Source of the DNA: Chitinilyticum aquatile DSM 21506 | GTDB lineage: Bacteria; Pseudomonadota; Gammaproteobacteria; Burkholderiales; Chitinibacteraceae | DNA: 64,000 nucleotides | Assembly (NCBI RefSeq): GCF_000430805.1 | Contig: NZ_AUMS01000004.1 | Location: forward strand, 416,803 to 480,802 | Direction: 5' to 3' | Part shown: piece after piece, positions 39,201 through 49,174 of the stretch | How positions within the stretch are numbered: position 1 is the stretch's first letter | Layout: each line of letters opens with the position of its first letter | Position numbers and translations under genes: made by a program | The notes under the pieces: generated by a model | Database searches by the model: none | What the model was told of the DNA's origin: nothing | What the model saw: only the letters and a program-made list of their open reading frames with translations

Positions 39201-39273
39201 GGCAGGCTCCGCGACAAAGGGGTGGGAAACGGCCCGGCAGCCATGTGCCGCCGGGCTTGCCTGTGTCAGAGTG

Positions 39274-40542
39274 CTATTTCACCAGCCTGGCGTTCCAGGC
39301 CGCCGCCGCCGCATCCAGTGCGGCTTTCACCGGCTTGCGCCCTTCGATGGCCTGCTGCATTTCGTCGTTGAACTTGCGCATCATGGTGGTTTCATCCGGC
39401 AGGGTTCCCGGCGGAATGTTCACGACCACGGCAAACTCCATCGAGCGGGCGGCCACCGCACGGGCACGTTCAACCGGGTCCCGGCTGTTGGCGCCGGCCT
39501 GGAAGTACGGGTCGAGGTTGGCCTTCTTCGTCGAGGGGAAGGTGGTTTCGGTCGCTTTCGAGAACGCCAGCTGCTGCGCGTCGCTGGTCAGGAACAGACC
39601 CAGTTTCGCCGCGTCAGCAGGGTTTTTCGCCCCCTTGGGAATCACGAAGTCCATCATCCACGCCCCGAAGGCGCGCCGGCCCTTGTCCGTTGGGAAGGGG
39701 GCGATGCCGGTCTGGTCGTAACGGGCCTTGGCATTGGTTTCCAGGCGCTTGATTGCCTGCGGTGCGGTGGTCATCATCGCCAGCCGGCCGCTGCTGTAGG
39801 CGGCGATTTCCTGCTCGAATTCCATCTTGTAGGCGTCACGCGGAATGACGCCGGCCTTGTAGAGGTCGGCAAACTGCTGCACCAGCGCCACATGCTGCGG
39901 GCTGGTGAAGACTGCCCGGCCCTTGTCGATGACCGGCAGGCCCGCGTAGTAGAACCAGCCGATTACGCCGCCGCCGCTTTCCGGTGCCAGCTTGGGCGAG
40001 AAGGCCGGCACGCCGGTCTTGGCGGTGACCGTTCTGGCGGTGCTGATGAATTCGGCAAAGTTGCGCGGCGCTTCCTTGATGCCGGCCTTCGCAAACAGCT
40101 CCTGGTTGTAGGCCAGTACCGACACCGAGTTGTAGAACGGGAAGGCATACATCTTGCCGTTGGCAGAGACATCCTTCACCGCAGCGGGCAGGTAGACGTC
40201 TTTCGCATTGCCGATCAGCGGATCAAGCGGCTGCAGATTGCCCTGTGCGGCGAATTCGTGCACCCAGGGTACGTTGAAGTTCACCAGTGCCGGCGGGGTG
40301 CCGGCGGCGAGCGAGGCGATCAGTTTCGGGCGGATCTGGTCCCAGTTCATGTCGACCCACACCGCTTCCAGATTCGGATTCTGGCGGTTGAATTCGGCAG
40401 TGGCATTTTTCGCCCAGTCGGCAAATGTGGGCGACAGGTTCATCGTCCAGTACTCAAGGCGCACTTTCTCGGCCGCGCTGGCGGCCAGTGGCAGGCTGGC
40501 CAGAAGGCTGGCCAGCAGCAGCGGTTTGAACAGGGTTTTCAT
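39274..40542 (-). CDS. Extracellular sugar-binding protein of the ABC importer
   Basis: Periplasmic solute-binding protein, family 1. The 422-residue product has a clear signal peptide (MKTLFKPLLLASLLASLPLA, cleavage after ASA). It has the family-1 features FNRQNPNLEAVWVDMNWDQ near the N-terminus, LYKAGVIPRDAY in the middle and TKKANLDP near the C-terminus. AAGGA precedes the ATG. The gene heads the importer operon. The ligand is unknown: family membership gives a sugar or glycerol-phosphate-like compound only. Confidence 0.93.
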   Translation of the reverse strand: MKTLFKPLLLASLLASLPLAASAAEKVRLEYWTMNLSPTFADWAKNATAEFNRQNPNLEAVWVDMNWDQIRPKLIASLAAGTPPALVNFNVPWVHEFAAQGNLQPLDPLIGNAKDVYLPAAVKDVSANGKMYAFPFYNSVSVLAYNQELFAKAGIKEAPRNFAEFISTARTVTAKTGVPAFSPKLAPESGGGVIGWFYYAGLPVIDKGRAVFTSPQHVALVQQFADLYKAGVIPRDAYKMEFEQEIAAYSSGRLAMMTTAPQAIKRLETNAKARYDQTGIAPFPTDKGRRAFGAWMMDFVIPKGAKNPADAAKLGLFLTSDAQQLAFSKATETTFPSTKKANLDPYFQAGANSRDPVERARAVAARSMEFAVVVNIPPGTLPDETTMMRKFNDEMQQAIEGRKPVKAALDAAAAAWNARLVK

Positions 40543-40841
40543 GACTCATCCTTGCATTGTTTTAATGGTGTGCCGGTCATCAGCAGCATTTACGCCGGCA
40601 GCAACAATCTATGCCCGTGGCTTACGGCATGGAACGGCGATTCATGCATAGGCGGCATGCGCGGCGCGCATGACGGAGCGGCAGGCAGGCAAGAAAAAGG
40701 CCCGCAGAAGCACTGCGGGCCAAGGAGGAGGAAGAACTGCTACGCCGATAACTCAATCAGCACAGGCAGACTAAAGCGGGCATCGCTGCCTGACCATGCA
40801 TTGCCGTGCATGCCGGCAATGCGTGCGGTGCATGGCTGCCT
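40543..40841 (-). terminator. Spacer between LysR and transporter genes, with terminator at 40690-40722
   Basis: GGCCCGCAG / CTGCGGGCC (5-base loop) followed by a minus-strand T run gives a good terminator, 120 bases past the LysR stop. A second perfect inverted repeat (GCATTGCCG / CGGCAATGC) lies at 40798-40822, close to the LysR stop. The rest, up to the transporter start, holds its promoter region; no clear consensus is seen and there is no ORF. Confidence 0.75.
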
Positions 40842-41888
40842 TCAGCAGACCCGGCCGGGGAAGAAGCGACCGACCACCGGATAGATCCGCTCGTCGCGAC
40901 TGGCTGGCTGGCGATATTCAGTCGGCAGCGGCAGCGCCAGCGGTGCACGCGGCAGGGCAGGCAGCGCGGTGACGGCCGGGCAGTCGCGGATGGCGTCGGT
41001 GAGCGTCTGGCGCAGCCAGGCGTGCGCCGGGTCGTTCTGCCAGCGCGCCGACCAGTACATGGCAAAATCGCCACTGTCGATGATCGCATCCTCCGGCATC
41101 GGGAGTATGCGCAGCAGATCCTTGATACTTGAGGGCTGCATGGCAATACGGTCGGTAACGAGTAGCGCATTGCCATGCTGCAGCCAGTCCAGCAGACTGG
41201 AAAAATCATCCAGGTAGAGCTGCACCTGCCGGCGCAGTCCGGCACGTTCCAGCGCGCGATCCGTTTCCGTCTGCACCAGGCTTGCCGCACTGGGTGCAAT
41301 ATGCGGCCAGGCGGCCAGCGTGGCCAGATCGGGAATGCTGCCGTGTTCCAGCAGCGGGTGGCCGGCCCGCATCACACAGACAGCCTGGTTGCAGAACAGC
41401 TTGCGCTGCAGCAGGTCCGGGCTGGCATGGCGGGTGACGCCGATGGCCAGATCCAGATCCTCGGCCAGCTGGCCGCAGCTGTCGTTCTGCCAGGGCAGCA
41501 CATGCAGCTCCAGCAGCGGCGCCTTGCTGCTGATCTCGCCCAGCAGTGCATTCAGCGCCGACCGCGGAAAGCTGCTGCTTACCGCAATCCGGAAACGTGC
41601 CTGCGCCCACTCGGGGCTGAATTCGGGCGGCGTGACCAGGAGGTTGATGCGGCCGAGGATTTCCTCCAGCGGGCCGCGCAGCGCCTCCGCGCGCGGCGTG
41701 GGTGCCAGGCGGTTGGCAGCACCGCGCACGAACAGCGGGTCGTTGAACAGCGTGCGCAGGCGAGCCAGCGAGCGGCTCATCGCCGGCTGGGTGACGCCCA
41801 GCTGGTCGGCCGCCCGGCTGACGCTGCCGGACACCAGCAGCGCGTGCAGACAGCACAGCAGATTCAGATCGGCATGCAGCAGGTTCAT
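40842..41888 (-). CDS. LysR-family transcriptional regulator
   Basis: DNA-binding regulator of 348 residues. The N-terminal winged helix-turn-helix (about residues 5-65) shows the typical LLVSGSVSRAADQLGVTQPAMSRSLARLR pattern, spread over two helices. A LysR substrate-binding domain follows (about 90-300). The C-terminal about 40 residues (LPRAPLALPLPTEYRQPASRDERI onwards) are longer than usual. It lies upstream of the sugar importer on the same strand, so it may regulate that operon, though a terminator separates them. Divergent targets are not obvious: cysK also reads on the minus strand. Confidence 0.9.
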   Translation of the reverse strand: MNLLHADLNLLCCLHALLVSGSVSRAADQLGVTQPAMSRSLARLRTLFNDPLFVRGAANRLAPTPRAEALRGPLEEILGRINLLVTPPEFSPEWAQARFRIAVSSSFPRSALNALLGEISSKAPLLELHVLPWQNDSCGQLAEDLDLAIGVTRHASPDLLQRKLFCNQAVCVMRAGHPLLEHGSIPDLATLAAWPHIAPSAASLVQTETDRALERAGLRRQVQLYLDDFSSLLDWLQHGNALLVTDRIAMQPSSIKDLLRILPMPEDAIIDSGDFAMYWSARWQNDPAHAWLRQTLTDAIRDCPAVTALPALPRAPLALPLPTEYRQPASRDERIYPVVGRFFPGRVC

Positions 41889-42054
41889 GGCAGCCCCTTG
41901 TTGTAAGGTGTTTACCTAGGGGAGTGTAGGGCGGCAGAAGGAGGGGGATTTGATCGAAATTGCTGTTTTATGCCGGCGTACTGGCATGCCATCCTTGCCC
42001 TGCCGGTGCGTGCCGACGCGCACTCTCGGTGCGCAGCATGTGTTTTACTCGCGG

Positions 42055-42099
42055 GTATATCCATGCAACCATTTATTATCAATGGCTTCATGGATATAC
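42055..42099. repeat. Intergenic palindromic repeat, copy E
   Basis: Eleven-base perfect outer arms GTATATCCATG / CATGGATATAC and inner arms CCATT / AATGG. The core diverges from the other copies but the outer GTAT/ATAC layout and the spacing agree. It lies between the LysR start and the cysK terminator, within a 287-base spacer that holds nothing else clear. Confidence 0.65.
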
Positions 42100-42126
42100 A
42101 TAATACTGTATTTTTGTGGCGGGCAT

Positions 42127-42153
42127 GAAAAACGGCAGCCCGCAGGCTGCCGC
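42127..42153 (-). terminator. cysK terminator
   Basis: CGGCAGCC / GGCTGCCG with a 4-base loop and a minus-strand T run, 24 bases past the cysK stop. Confidence 0.85.
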
Positions 42154-42175
42154 TGGTGTGGCAAACGCTTGCGGC

Positions 42176-43108
<933 letters not shown>

Positions 43109-43201
43109 CGGGCGTGATCCTGCGGTGAGTGGAGTATTGCGCTTGATTCTAGCCGCGAAAGCGGGTCGAATGAAAATGATAAAAGCTCACAAGGAAAGAT
43201 C

Positions 43202-44425
43202 ATGCAGTTCTATCGTGTTGGTGGTGCCGTCCGTGACCGTCTGCTCGGCCTGCCGGTGCAGGACATCGACTGGGTCGTGGTCGGGGCGACTCCGGACGAC
43301 ATGGTCGCGCAGGGCTACCAGCCGGTCGGCAAGGATTTCCCGGTCTTCCTGCATCCGCGCACGCACGAGGAATACGCACTGGCGCGCACCGAGCGCAAAT
43401 CCGGCCAGGGCTACAAGGGGTTTACGGTGTTTGCCGACCCGTCGGTCACGCTGGAAGAAGACCTGCTGCGCCGCGATCTGACGATCAACGCCATGGCAGA
43501 AGATGCCGACGGCCGCATCATCGACCCCTTCAACGGGCAGGCCGATCTGGCCGCGCGGGTATTGCGGCATGTCTCGCCGGCCTTTTCCGAAGACCCGGTG
43601 CGCATCCTGCGTCTTGCCCGTTTTGCCGCGCGTTTCGGTTTTTCCGTTGCGCCGGAAACGATGGCGCTGATGCGCGACATGGTGGCCTGTGGCGAGGTCG
43701 ACCATCTGGTGCCCGAGCGCGTGTGGCAGGAACTCAGCCGCGGCCTGATGGAGGCGGAGCCCTCTGTGATGTTTGGCATCCTGCGCGAGTGCGGAGCGCT
43801 GGCGCGTATCGCGCCGGAAGTCGATGCGCTGTGGGGCGTGCCGCAGCGCGCGGATTATCACCCGGAGGTCGATACCGGCGTGCATTTGATGCTGGTGCTC
43901 GACTATTGCGCTGCACAGGGGGCCGAGCTGGCGGTGCGCTTCGCCGCGCTGTGCCACGATCTGGGCAAGGCCGCGACGCCGGCCGATGTGCTGCCGCAGC
44001 ACATCGGCCACGAAGCACGCGGCGTGCCGCTGGTCGAGCAATTGTGCGCGCGCCTGCGTGTGCCGGCCGATTGTCGTGATCTGGCCGTGCTGTGCTGCCG
44101 CGAGCACACACTGATCCACACTGCCGCAAGCTTGCGGGCTGCCACGCTGCTGGAGCTCTTCACCCGCTGCGATGCACTGCGCCGGCCGGAACGCTTCGAG
44201 CAACTGCTGGCGGCGTGCCTGGCCGATGCGCGCGGACGTGCCGGTTTTGCCGAGTGCGACTATCCGCAGGCGGACTTCCTGCGTCGCGCACTGGCGGCGG
44301 TGGCGGCAGTCGATGCCGGCGCGGTGGCGCGCAGTTGCACCGACAAGGCGGCGATCCCCGAGCAGGTGCGTCTGGCACGGCTGGCCGCTTTGCAGGCAGG
44401 CCGTAGCGAACCCGGCACCCTCTAA
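43202..44425 (+). CDS. cca: CCA-adding tRNA nucleotidyltransferase with HD domain
   Basis: Class II nucleotidyltransferase that adds or repairs the 3' CCA of tRNA. The 407-residue product starts [17 protein letters not shown] and has the catalytic pair Asp21/Asp23 (DIDWVV). It also has [10 protein letters not shown] and the ERVWQEL segment. The C-terminal half carries an HD phosphohydrolase motif (LCHDLGKA), as in gammaproteobacterial-type Cca proteins with 2',3'-cyclic phosphodiesterase and phosphatase activity. AAGGA precedes the ATG. Confidence 0.95.
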   Translation: MQFYRVGGAVRDRLLGLPVQDIDWVVVGATPDDMVAQGYQPVGKDFPVFLHPRTHEEYALARTERKSGQGYKGFTVFADPSVTLEEDLLRRDLTINAMAEDADGRIIDPFNGQADLAARVLRHVSPAFSEDPVRILRLARFAARFGFSVAPETMALMRDMVACGEVDHLVPERVWQELSRGLMEAEPSVMFGILRECGALARIAPEVDALWGVPQRADYHPEVDTGVHLMLVLDYCAAQGAELAVRFAALCHDLGKAATPADVLPQHIGHEARGVPLVEQLCARLRVPADCRDLAVLCCREHTLIHTAASLRAATLLELFTRCDALRRPERFEQLLAACLADARGRAGFAECDYPQADFLRRALAAVAAVDAGAVARSCTDKAAIPEQVRLARLAALQAGRSEPGTL

Positions 44426-44437
44426 GCCGGCCTTGAT

Positions 44438-44474
44438 GTGGCATTTAATAAGCGATTAATGAAATGCCACTTTG
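44438..44474 (+). terminator. Hairpin after cca, possible terminator
   Basis: GTGGCATTT / AAATGCCAC, nine-base perfect arms, followed only by TTTG. It begins 12 bases past the cca stop and is a weak terminator candidate. Confidence 0.5.
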
Positions 44475-44555
44475 CTGGTGAAGCACTTCACGGGCGATGA
44501 CAATGGAATGTCCTGTCCTGCTGCCGCTCTAAGTGTTTTCCCTAGATTGGCCGGC

Positions 44556-44800
44556 TTGACACCCTGCAAATATGGCGGCATTCTGCGCATCAGGGTGTTC
44601 CGTGCCTGTCAGTCATGTTTTCCCCATTTCTGCGTAACGAAGGGGGAAAGATAAGTGGTATTAAACATGCTTCCGGTGCCCTTGGTGGACTCAGCCAGCC
44701 TGAATCCAGCCAGTTCCGGCTCTTTGCGAGCCACGGTTGCGCACAACGAGGACTCTCTCAGTCCTTGCTTACAAACCGGCCCTTGGGCCGGTTTTTTTTT
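44556..44800 (+). ncRNA. Candidate structured small RNA with its own promoter and terminator
   Basis: The 448-base gap between cca and pth has no convincing ORF. It contains a perfect -35 TTGACA (44556-44561), a 17-base spacer and a weak -10 CATTCT. About 200 bases follow and end in a strong terminator (ACCGGCCC / GGGCCGGT and nine T, 44775-44800). Within it are a nested stem (CATGTTT / AAACATG enclosing TTTCCCC / GGGGAAA, 44614-44669) and hairpins GGCTC / GAGCC (44718-44732) and GGACT / AGTCC (44750-44764). I recognise no RNA class: it lacks the RNase P, SRP, tmRNA and 6S landmarks I know. The call rests on architecture. Confidence 0.5.
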
Positions 44801-44873
44801 GCACGCCCGCCGGGCGCGTGAATGAGTGCCTTCGCGGTATCATGGAGGCTTTACCGTTCTTCCCCTTGCCGCC

Positions 44874-45509
44874 ATGTCCCAAGCCAAACCCATCCGCCTG
44901 ATTGTCGGACTCGGAAACCCCGGTTCCGAGTATGCCGCCACCCGCCATAACGCCGGTTTCTGGCTGGTCGATACGCTGGCGCGCGAAGCCGGCGCCAATC
45001 TCAGGCTGGACAGCAAGTTTCATGGTCTGGCCGGGCGTGGACGCCTGCATGGTCAGGATGTGTGGTTTCTCGAACCGCAGACCTATATGAACCGCAGCGG
45101 GTTGGCAGTGGTTGCGCTGGCGCAGTTCTACAAGATTCTGCCCGACGAAATCCTCGTCATTCATGATGAACTCGACATTGCGCCGGGCCAGCTCAAGCTC
45201 AAGCAGGGCGGCGGCAATGGCGGCCACAATGGCCTGAAAGACATCCAGTCGCATCTGTCGACGCCGCATTTCTGGCGCCTGCGCGTTGGCATCGGCCACC
45301 CCGGCAACAAGGCGGAAGTGGCCAGTTTCGTGCTCAAGCCGCCGCGCCGCGAAGAGCAGCAGCTGATCGACGAAGCATTGCTGCGTGCCGAAAAGGGCAT
45401 GCCGCTGCTGCTGGCGGGCGACATGGGCAAGGCTATGGCGCAATTGCACACCGACGATGCGAAGAAACGCGCACACAAGGCTGCGCCCACTGGTGGAGAG
45501 CCGGTATGA
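44874..45509 (+). CDS. pth: Peptidyl-tRNA hydrolase
   Basis: Releases tRNA from peptidyl-tRNA that drops off ribosomes. The start at 44874 ([17 protein letters not shown]) gives 211 residues. [17 protein letters not shown] holds the catalytic His25 and a substrate asparagine. PQTYMNRSG, the HDELDI segment and [13 protein letters not shown] are also conserved. The stop overlaps the next gene by ATGA. The usual neighbours rplY and ychF are missing; instead a CobW GTPase follows. Confidence 0.96.
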   Translation: MSQAKPIRLIVGLGNPGSEYAATRHNAGFWLVDTLAREAGANLRLDSKFHGLAGRGRLHGQDVWFLEPQTYMNRSGLAVVALAQFYKILPDEILVIHDELDIAPGQLKLKQGGGNGGHNGLKDIQSHLSTPHFWRLRVGIGHPGNKAEVASFVLKPPRREEQQLIDEALLRAEKGMPLLLAGDMGKAMAQLHTDDAKKRAHKAAPTGGEPV

Positions 45510-46579
45510 GTGATGCGTTGCCCCGGGTTCCCGTCAATCTGGTGACCGGTTTTCTCGGCGTCGGCAAGACGACGGCACTGATGCATCTGCTGGCCGGCAA
45601 ACCGGCTGGTGAATACTGGGCGGTAGTCGTCAATGAATTCGGCGAGGTAGGGATTGATGGCGCGACCCTGTCTACCGGCGCAGACGAACTCCGGGTAGCC
45701 GAGGTGCCCGGTGGCTGCATCTGCTGCACCACCAGCCCCATGCTGCGCGTGTCGCTCACTCGCCTGCTGCGCGAGCGCCGGCCAGACCGGCTGCTGATCG
45801 AGCCATCCGGACTCGGTCATCCTGCCGGCATCGTCGACCTGCTGCGCGACCCGATGCTTGCCAAAGCCTTCGAGCTGCGCGGCGTGATCACGCTGCTCGA
45901 TCCGGCGCATGTGGGCGATGCGCGTTACACCGGTCACGAAACCTGGCGCGATCAGCTGCAGCTGGCCGACGTGGTGGTGCTCAACAAATGCGACCGTGCC
46001 GATATCGCCCAGATCGATGCTGCGCGGGCGCTGCTGGCCGGACTGTATCCGCCCAAGCTGGCGCAGTGCGAAACCAGCCAGGGCCGCTTTGATGCCGCGC
46101 TGCTGGATATCGAGCTGTACCCCGAACGCTGGCCGGAAGTTGCACTGCCGGCTTCCTCGCAGCACCGGACTATTGCGCCACGACAGCGGCGCAGCCAGCC
46201 GGAATCCGGCCCTGAGGTGGTTGCGTCATGGCCGGTGCAGAAGATGCAGTCGAGCCTGGGATCTCACAGTTGCGGCTGGATTTTCCCGGCGGAATGCCAG
46301 TTTTTCAGTGGCGCGCTGGCCAGCCTGTTCGAAAGCCTTTCTGAGTCTGCGGTGCTGGGGCTGGCAGGGCTGAGTCGCGCCAAGGGCGTATTCCAGACCG
46401 AGCGCGACTGGTATCGCTTTGACTGGGTGGATGGCTATCCCGGCGTGCAGGTTTCGGCCTATCGCCGCGACAGCCGCTGCGAATTGATTGTCGACGCAGA
46501 AAAGGCGCCCGACTGGGGCGCCTTCGAAGCCGCTTTGCTGGCGGCGGTGATGAACAAAAACTGCCTGTGTAATGCCTGA
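45506..46579 (+). CDS. CobW/COG0523-family GTPase (metal chaperone)
   Basis: G3E-family GTPase linked to metal delivery. The 357-residue product has Walker [10 protein letters not shown] (15-23), the metal-binding CxCC motif at Cys71, Cys73, Cys74 (GGCICCTT), EPSGLGHP, and NKCD (about 161-164). A CobW C-terminal domain follows. The extreme C-terminus NKNCLCNA adds two more cysteines that might hold metal. ATGA overlap with pth implies coupled translation. Zinc, cobalt and nickel cannot be told apart here; no Zur site is seen. Confidence 0.92.
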   Translation: MSDALPRVPVNLVTGFLGVGKTTALMHLLAGKPAGEYWAVVVNEFGEVGIDGATLSTGADELRVAEVPGGCICCTTSPMLRVSLTRLLRERRPDRLLIEPSGLGHPAGIVDLLRDPMLAKAFELRGVITLLDPAHVGDARYTGHETWRDQLQLADVVVLNKCDRADIAQIDAARALLAGLYPPKLAQCETSQGRFDAALLDIELYPERWPEVALPASSQHRTIAPRQRRSQPESGPEVVASWPVQKMQSSLGSHSCGWIFPAECQFFSGALASLFESLSESAVLGLAGLSRAKGVFQTERDWYRFDWVDGYPGVQVSAYRRDSRCELIVDAEKAPDWGAFEAALLAAVMNKNCLCNA

Positions 46580-46616
46580 AAGCCCTTTTTGCAAAAGAGC
46601 CGTGGCAGCATACCCC
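46580..46616. repeat. Intergenic palindromic repeat, copy F
   Basis: GCCCTTTT, TGC, AAAAGAGC (one mismatch) at 46582-46600, then an outer CATACCCCC. It starts two bases past the CobW gene stop and ends at the stop of the convergent gene. Confidence 0.7.
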
Positions 46617-47120
46617 CTACTGGGTCAATAGCGCGTTGACCTGGCGCTGACCGGTATCGGCCGCGCCGCGATGCCCCGAGCGGCGCAGCGCAGTCAGCCA
46701 CTGCTCAATGATCGGGGTCAGCTCTTCGGCGCTATGCGCCTTGCCCAGCTGCTCATCAAGCCGGTCTGCCCAGCTCTGGCCGAGATACTGCTGGCTGACG
46801 TCGAGGATCACGCGGCGGGCAGCTTCAAGTTGCTTGCGGTTGGATTGCGGCAGCGCCGGGGCGATGGTGTTCGGGCCGGAAAAATCCAGCGGATCGGCCT
46901 TCTGCTGGTTTTTGGCGGCACAGATCAGGCCGAGATCACGCAGCTTCACCAGCATGGCCGGTACGTCTTCGCCGGGCAGAAGAGCGGACAGGATGGTGGC
47001 ATCACGCTTGCCGTCGATGGTGATGAGCAGACGGCGTTCTTTCTGGCCAATGAGGCCGGAGCGCTCGGTCAGCTCATTCTGGCCGAGCGACGTTTTCTGG
47101 TAGAGAGTGGTATCCATCAT
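46617..47120 (-). CDS. Conserved hypothetical protein, paralogue 1 (KTxLGQ type)
   Basis: Family not recognised. The 167-residue product has an N-terminal segment (KTSLGQNELTERSGLIGQKERRLLITIDGK, about residues 9-38) that looks like a winged-helix fold. A short linker and a helical C-terminal domain follow (ILDVSQQYLGQSWADRLDEQL). The neighbour upstream is a clear paralogue with the same two-part layout. No signal peptide or membrane helix is seen. It may be a small DNA-binding or regulatory protein; this is inference from fold-like patterns only. Confidence 0.75.
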   Translation of the reverse strand: MMDTTLYQKTSLGQNELTERSGLIGQKERRLLITIDGKRDATILSALLPGEDVPAMLVKLRDLGLICAAKNQQKADPLDFSGPNTIAPALPQSNRKQLEAARRVILDVSQQYLGQSWADRLDEQLGKAHSAEELTPIIEQWLTALRRSGHRGAADTGQRQVNALLTQ

Positions 47121-47236
47121 GCTTAACCGGGGCGATCAACATGCTTCAGGTATAAGTCTTTTATGATGTAGTTGCAATACCCTGACTACACTTTCTGACG
47201 GGCGAAACGCATGCCCGCCAGCAATGTTGCGGTGCT

Positions 47237-47764
47237 TTAACGCAGAGCCGCGCGGATTTGCGGCATGTGGCTATCGGCAACGCTGCCATAGCCAGCCGCA
47301 TCCATGCGTTTTTTCCAGGTGTCGATGCAGAATTTCAGATCTTCCGGTCCGCTCATGTTGTCGTAGAGGTCGATCAGCATGGTGTCGAGCGCATCCGACA
47401 GATACTGCTGGCTGCACATTGCGAGGATGATGCGGATTTGCGCCAGTTTGCCCGCAGAAGGCAGGCCGGTCGGCATGGCAATCGGAGCCGCTGCCGCTGG
47501 CGCGGCTGCAGGAACGGGCGCTGGTCTGGCTGCCGCTGCGGGGCTGGCGCTGCCGGCAACCGGTGCAATCAGCCCCTGCCCCAGCAAGGCTTCCAGCCGC
47601 GCCATGAGTTCATCGCCGGGCAGGCACTGCTCCAGGTCGGCAACCGATTTCTGGCCGTCGACCATGATCAGCATCTGGCGCAGTTTTTGCGAGAGGCCAA
47701 GCTTGCGTTGCTGGATTTCTTCCTGACCCAAACCGGTTTTGCAGAAACACAATGCACGATCCAT
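47237..47764 (-). CDS. Conserved hypothetical protein, paralogue 2 (KTxLGQ type, Ala/Pro linker)
   Basis: Family not recognised. I place the start at 47764 (MDRALCFCKTGLGQ) because it aligns with the start of the downstream paralogue; the frame is open 21 codons upstream. The about 175 residues repeat that layout: KTGLGQEEIQQRKLGLSQKLRQ, MVDGQKS, then LPGDELMARLEALLGQGLIAP. An Ala/Pro-rich linker (about 30 residues) and a helical domain (ILAMCSQQYLSDALDTMLIDLY) follow. The longer linker is the main difference. A tandem duplication is likely. Confidence 0.75.
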   Translation of the reverse strand: MDRALCFCKTGLGQEEIQQRKLGLSQKLRQMLIMVDGQKSVADLEQCLPGDELMARLEALLGQGLIAPVAGSASPAAAARPAPVPAAAPAAAAPIAMPTGLPSAGKLAQIRIILAMCSQQYLSDALDTMLIDLYDNMSGPEDLKFCIDTWKKRMDAAGYGSVADSHMPQIRAALR

Positions 47765-47866
47765 GACTGCTGGCACTCCAACCGTTAATAAACCTGTCAT
47801 TCCGGGAATGATTATACGGCGACTCATTACCGGAACGTGACTGGGATTACACCGTATGCAACATGA

Positions 47867-49174
47867 TTACAACCCGCCGTAAGAGTGCAGGCCGGAGAGG
47901 AACATGTTGACGCCGATAAATGCAAAGGTCGTCACGAAGAGGCCGCCTACCGACCACCAGGCCAGCGTGGCGCCACGCCAGCCCTTGATCAGGCGCATGT
48001 GCAGCCAGGTCGCATAGTTGAGCCAGACGATCAGCGCCCAGGTTTCCTTCGGATCCCAGCTCCAGTAACCGCCCCAGGCATCTGCCGCCCACATCGCACC
48101 CAGAATGGTGGCAATGGTGAAAAACAGAAAGCCTACCGCGATGGCCTTGTACGAGATTTCATCAAGCAGCGCCGGCGCAGGCAGGTGGCCGGCCAGTTTG
48201 CCGCGATTGGCCGCGACAATGGCCAGCAGCGCAGCGCAATAGCCGAATTTGGCGACAAAGAGCGCGCGGCCTTGCCAGACGTCACCAAGCTGCCCGGAAC
48301 CCAGGTGCAGTGCGACAGCCAGTGCAGCGATGCCGCCGGCCACCAGCAGCAGTGTTCTGCGCTGAGCCGTTGTCTGCTGCGCCGGTTCGGCCAGCAGCCA
48401 CGCTACACCCAGCATGGCGGCCATGGCAAATGCGCCGTAGCCGACGAAATTGGCCGGAACGTGAATCTTCATCCACCACGACTGCAGCGCCGGAATCAGC
48501 GGCTGGATTTCGTGTGCCTGGCGGTCGAAGGTGTACCAGATGATGAAGGCAACGGCAGCAGAAATGACGAGCAGTACGAAGGCACCCATGCTGCGTGCGG
48601 CGTAGCGGCCCTCGTAGTAGAGATACATCAGCGCGGTGATCAGGCAGAACAGGATGAAGACTTCATACAGGTTGGAAACCGGAATGTGGCCGACGTCGGC
48701 GCCCAGCAGATAGCTCTCGTACCAGCGTACCAGCTTGGAGATCAGCGCCGCTGCGGCTGCCGCCCAGGTCAGCCCGCTGGCCACACCCAGGGCGGTCGCC
48801 GAGCGCCCCAGCAAGCCGAGCCAGTACATCAGTGTGGCGAGGAAGAACAGCACGCACATCCACATCACGGCAGACTGGCTCGACAGGGCATATTTCAGCC
48901 AGAAGCGGCTGGCGCCGTTGCCCAGCTCGCCGTCGTAGAGCGCGATACCGCCCAGTGCCAGCAGACCGCACAGCGGAATGAAGACGCGCAGCGGTTTCCA
49001 GAACCAGCCCAGCCAGATCATGCCGGCCGCACTGCCAAGCAGAATGCCCTGCTCGTAGTAATCAAGGAAACTGCCATAGCGCTGGAAGGTGAACACGGCG
49101 GCCAGCACGATCAGCGCGGCGAAGCCGTAGTCGAGTTTGCCAAGAGTGGTGCGGCTGGCGGGGGCGAAGCTCAT
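47867..49174 (-). CDS. ccsB: Cytochrome c maturation protein CcsB (system II; CcsA/ResC-like)
   Basis: Haem-handling membrane protein of system II cytochrome c assembly. The 435 residues carry about ten helices and the tryptophan-rich WWD motif (WAADAWGGYWSWDPKETWAL, about residues 360-380) with conserved flanking histidines. Its start overlaps the resB stop by four bases, so the two parts of the haem lyase are co-translated. The gene is usually called ccsB or ccsA in betaproteobacteria and is homologous to ResC. No system I ccm genes are in the window. Confidence 0.94.
   Translation of the reverse strand: MSFAPASRTTLGKLDYGFAALIVLAAVFTFQRYGSFLDYYEQGILLGSAAGMIWLGWFWKPLRVFIPLCGLLALGGIALYDGELGNGASRFWLKYALSSQSAVMWMCVLFFLATLMYWLGLLGRSATALGVASGLTWAAAAAALISKLVRWYESYLLGADVGHIPVSNLYEVFILFCLITALMYLYYEGRYAARSMGAFVLLVISAAVAFIIWYTFDRQAHEIQPLIPALQSWWMKIHVPANFVGYGAFAMAAMLGVAWLLAEPAQQTTAQRRTLLLVAGGIAALAVALHLGSGQLGDVWQGRALFVAKFGYCAALLAIVAANRGKLAGHLPAPALLDEISYKAIAVGFLFFTIATILGAMWAADAWGGYWSWDPKETWALIVWLNYATWLHMRLIKGWRGATLAWWSVGGLFVTTFAFIGVNMFLSGLHSYGGL

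Noticed and set aside
44556..44800. Identity as 6S RNA, RNase P RNA, SRP RNA or tmRNA
   Set aside because: The landmark sequences and overall fold of those RNAs are not seen; only an unnamed candidate RNA can be supported.
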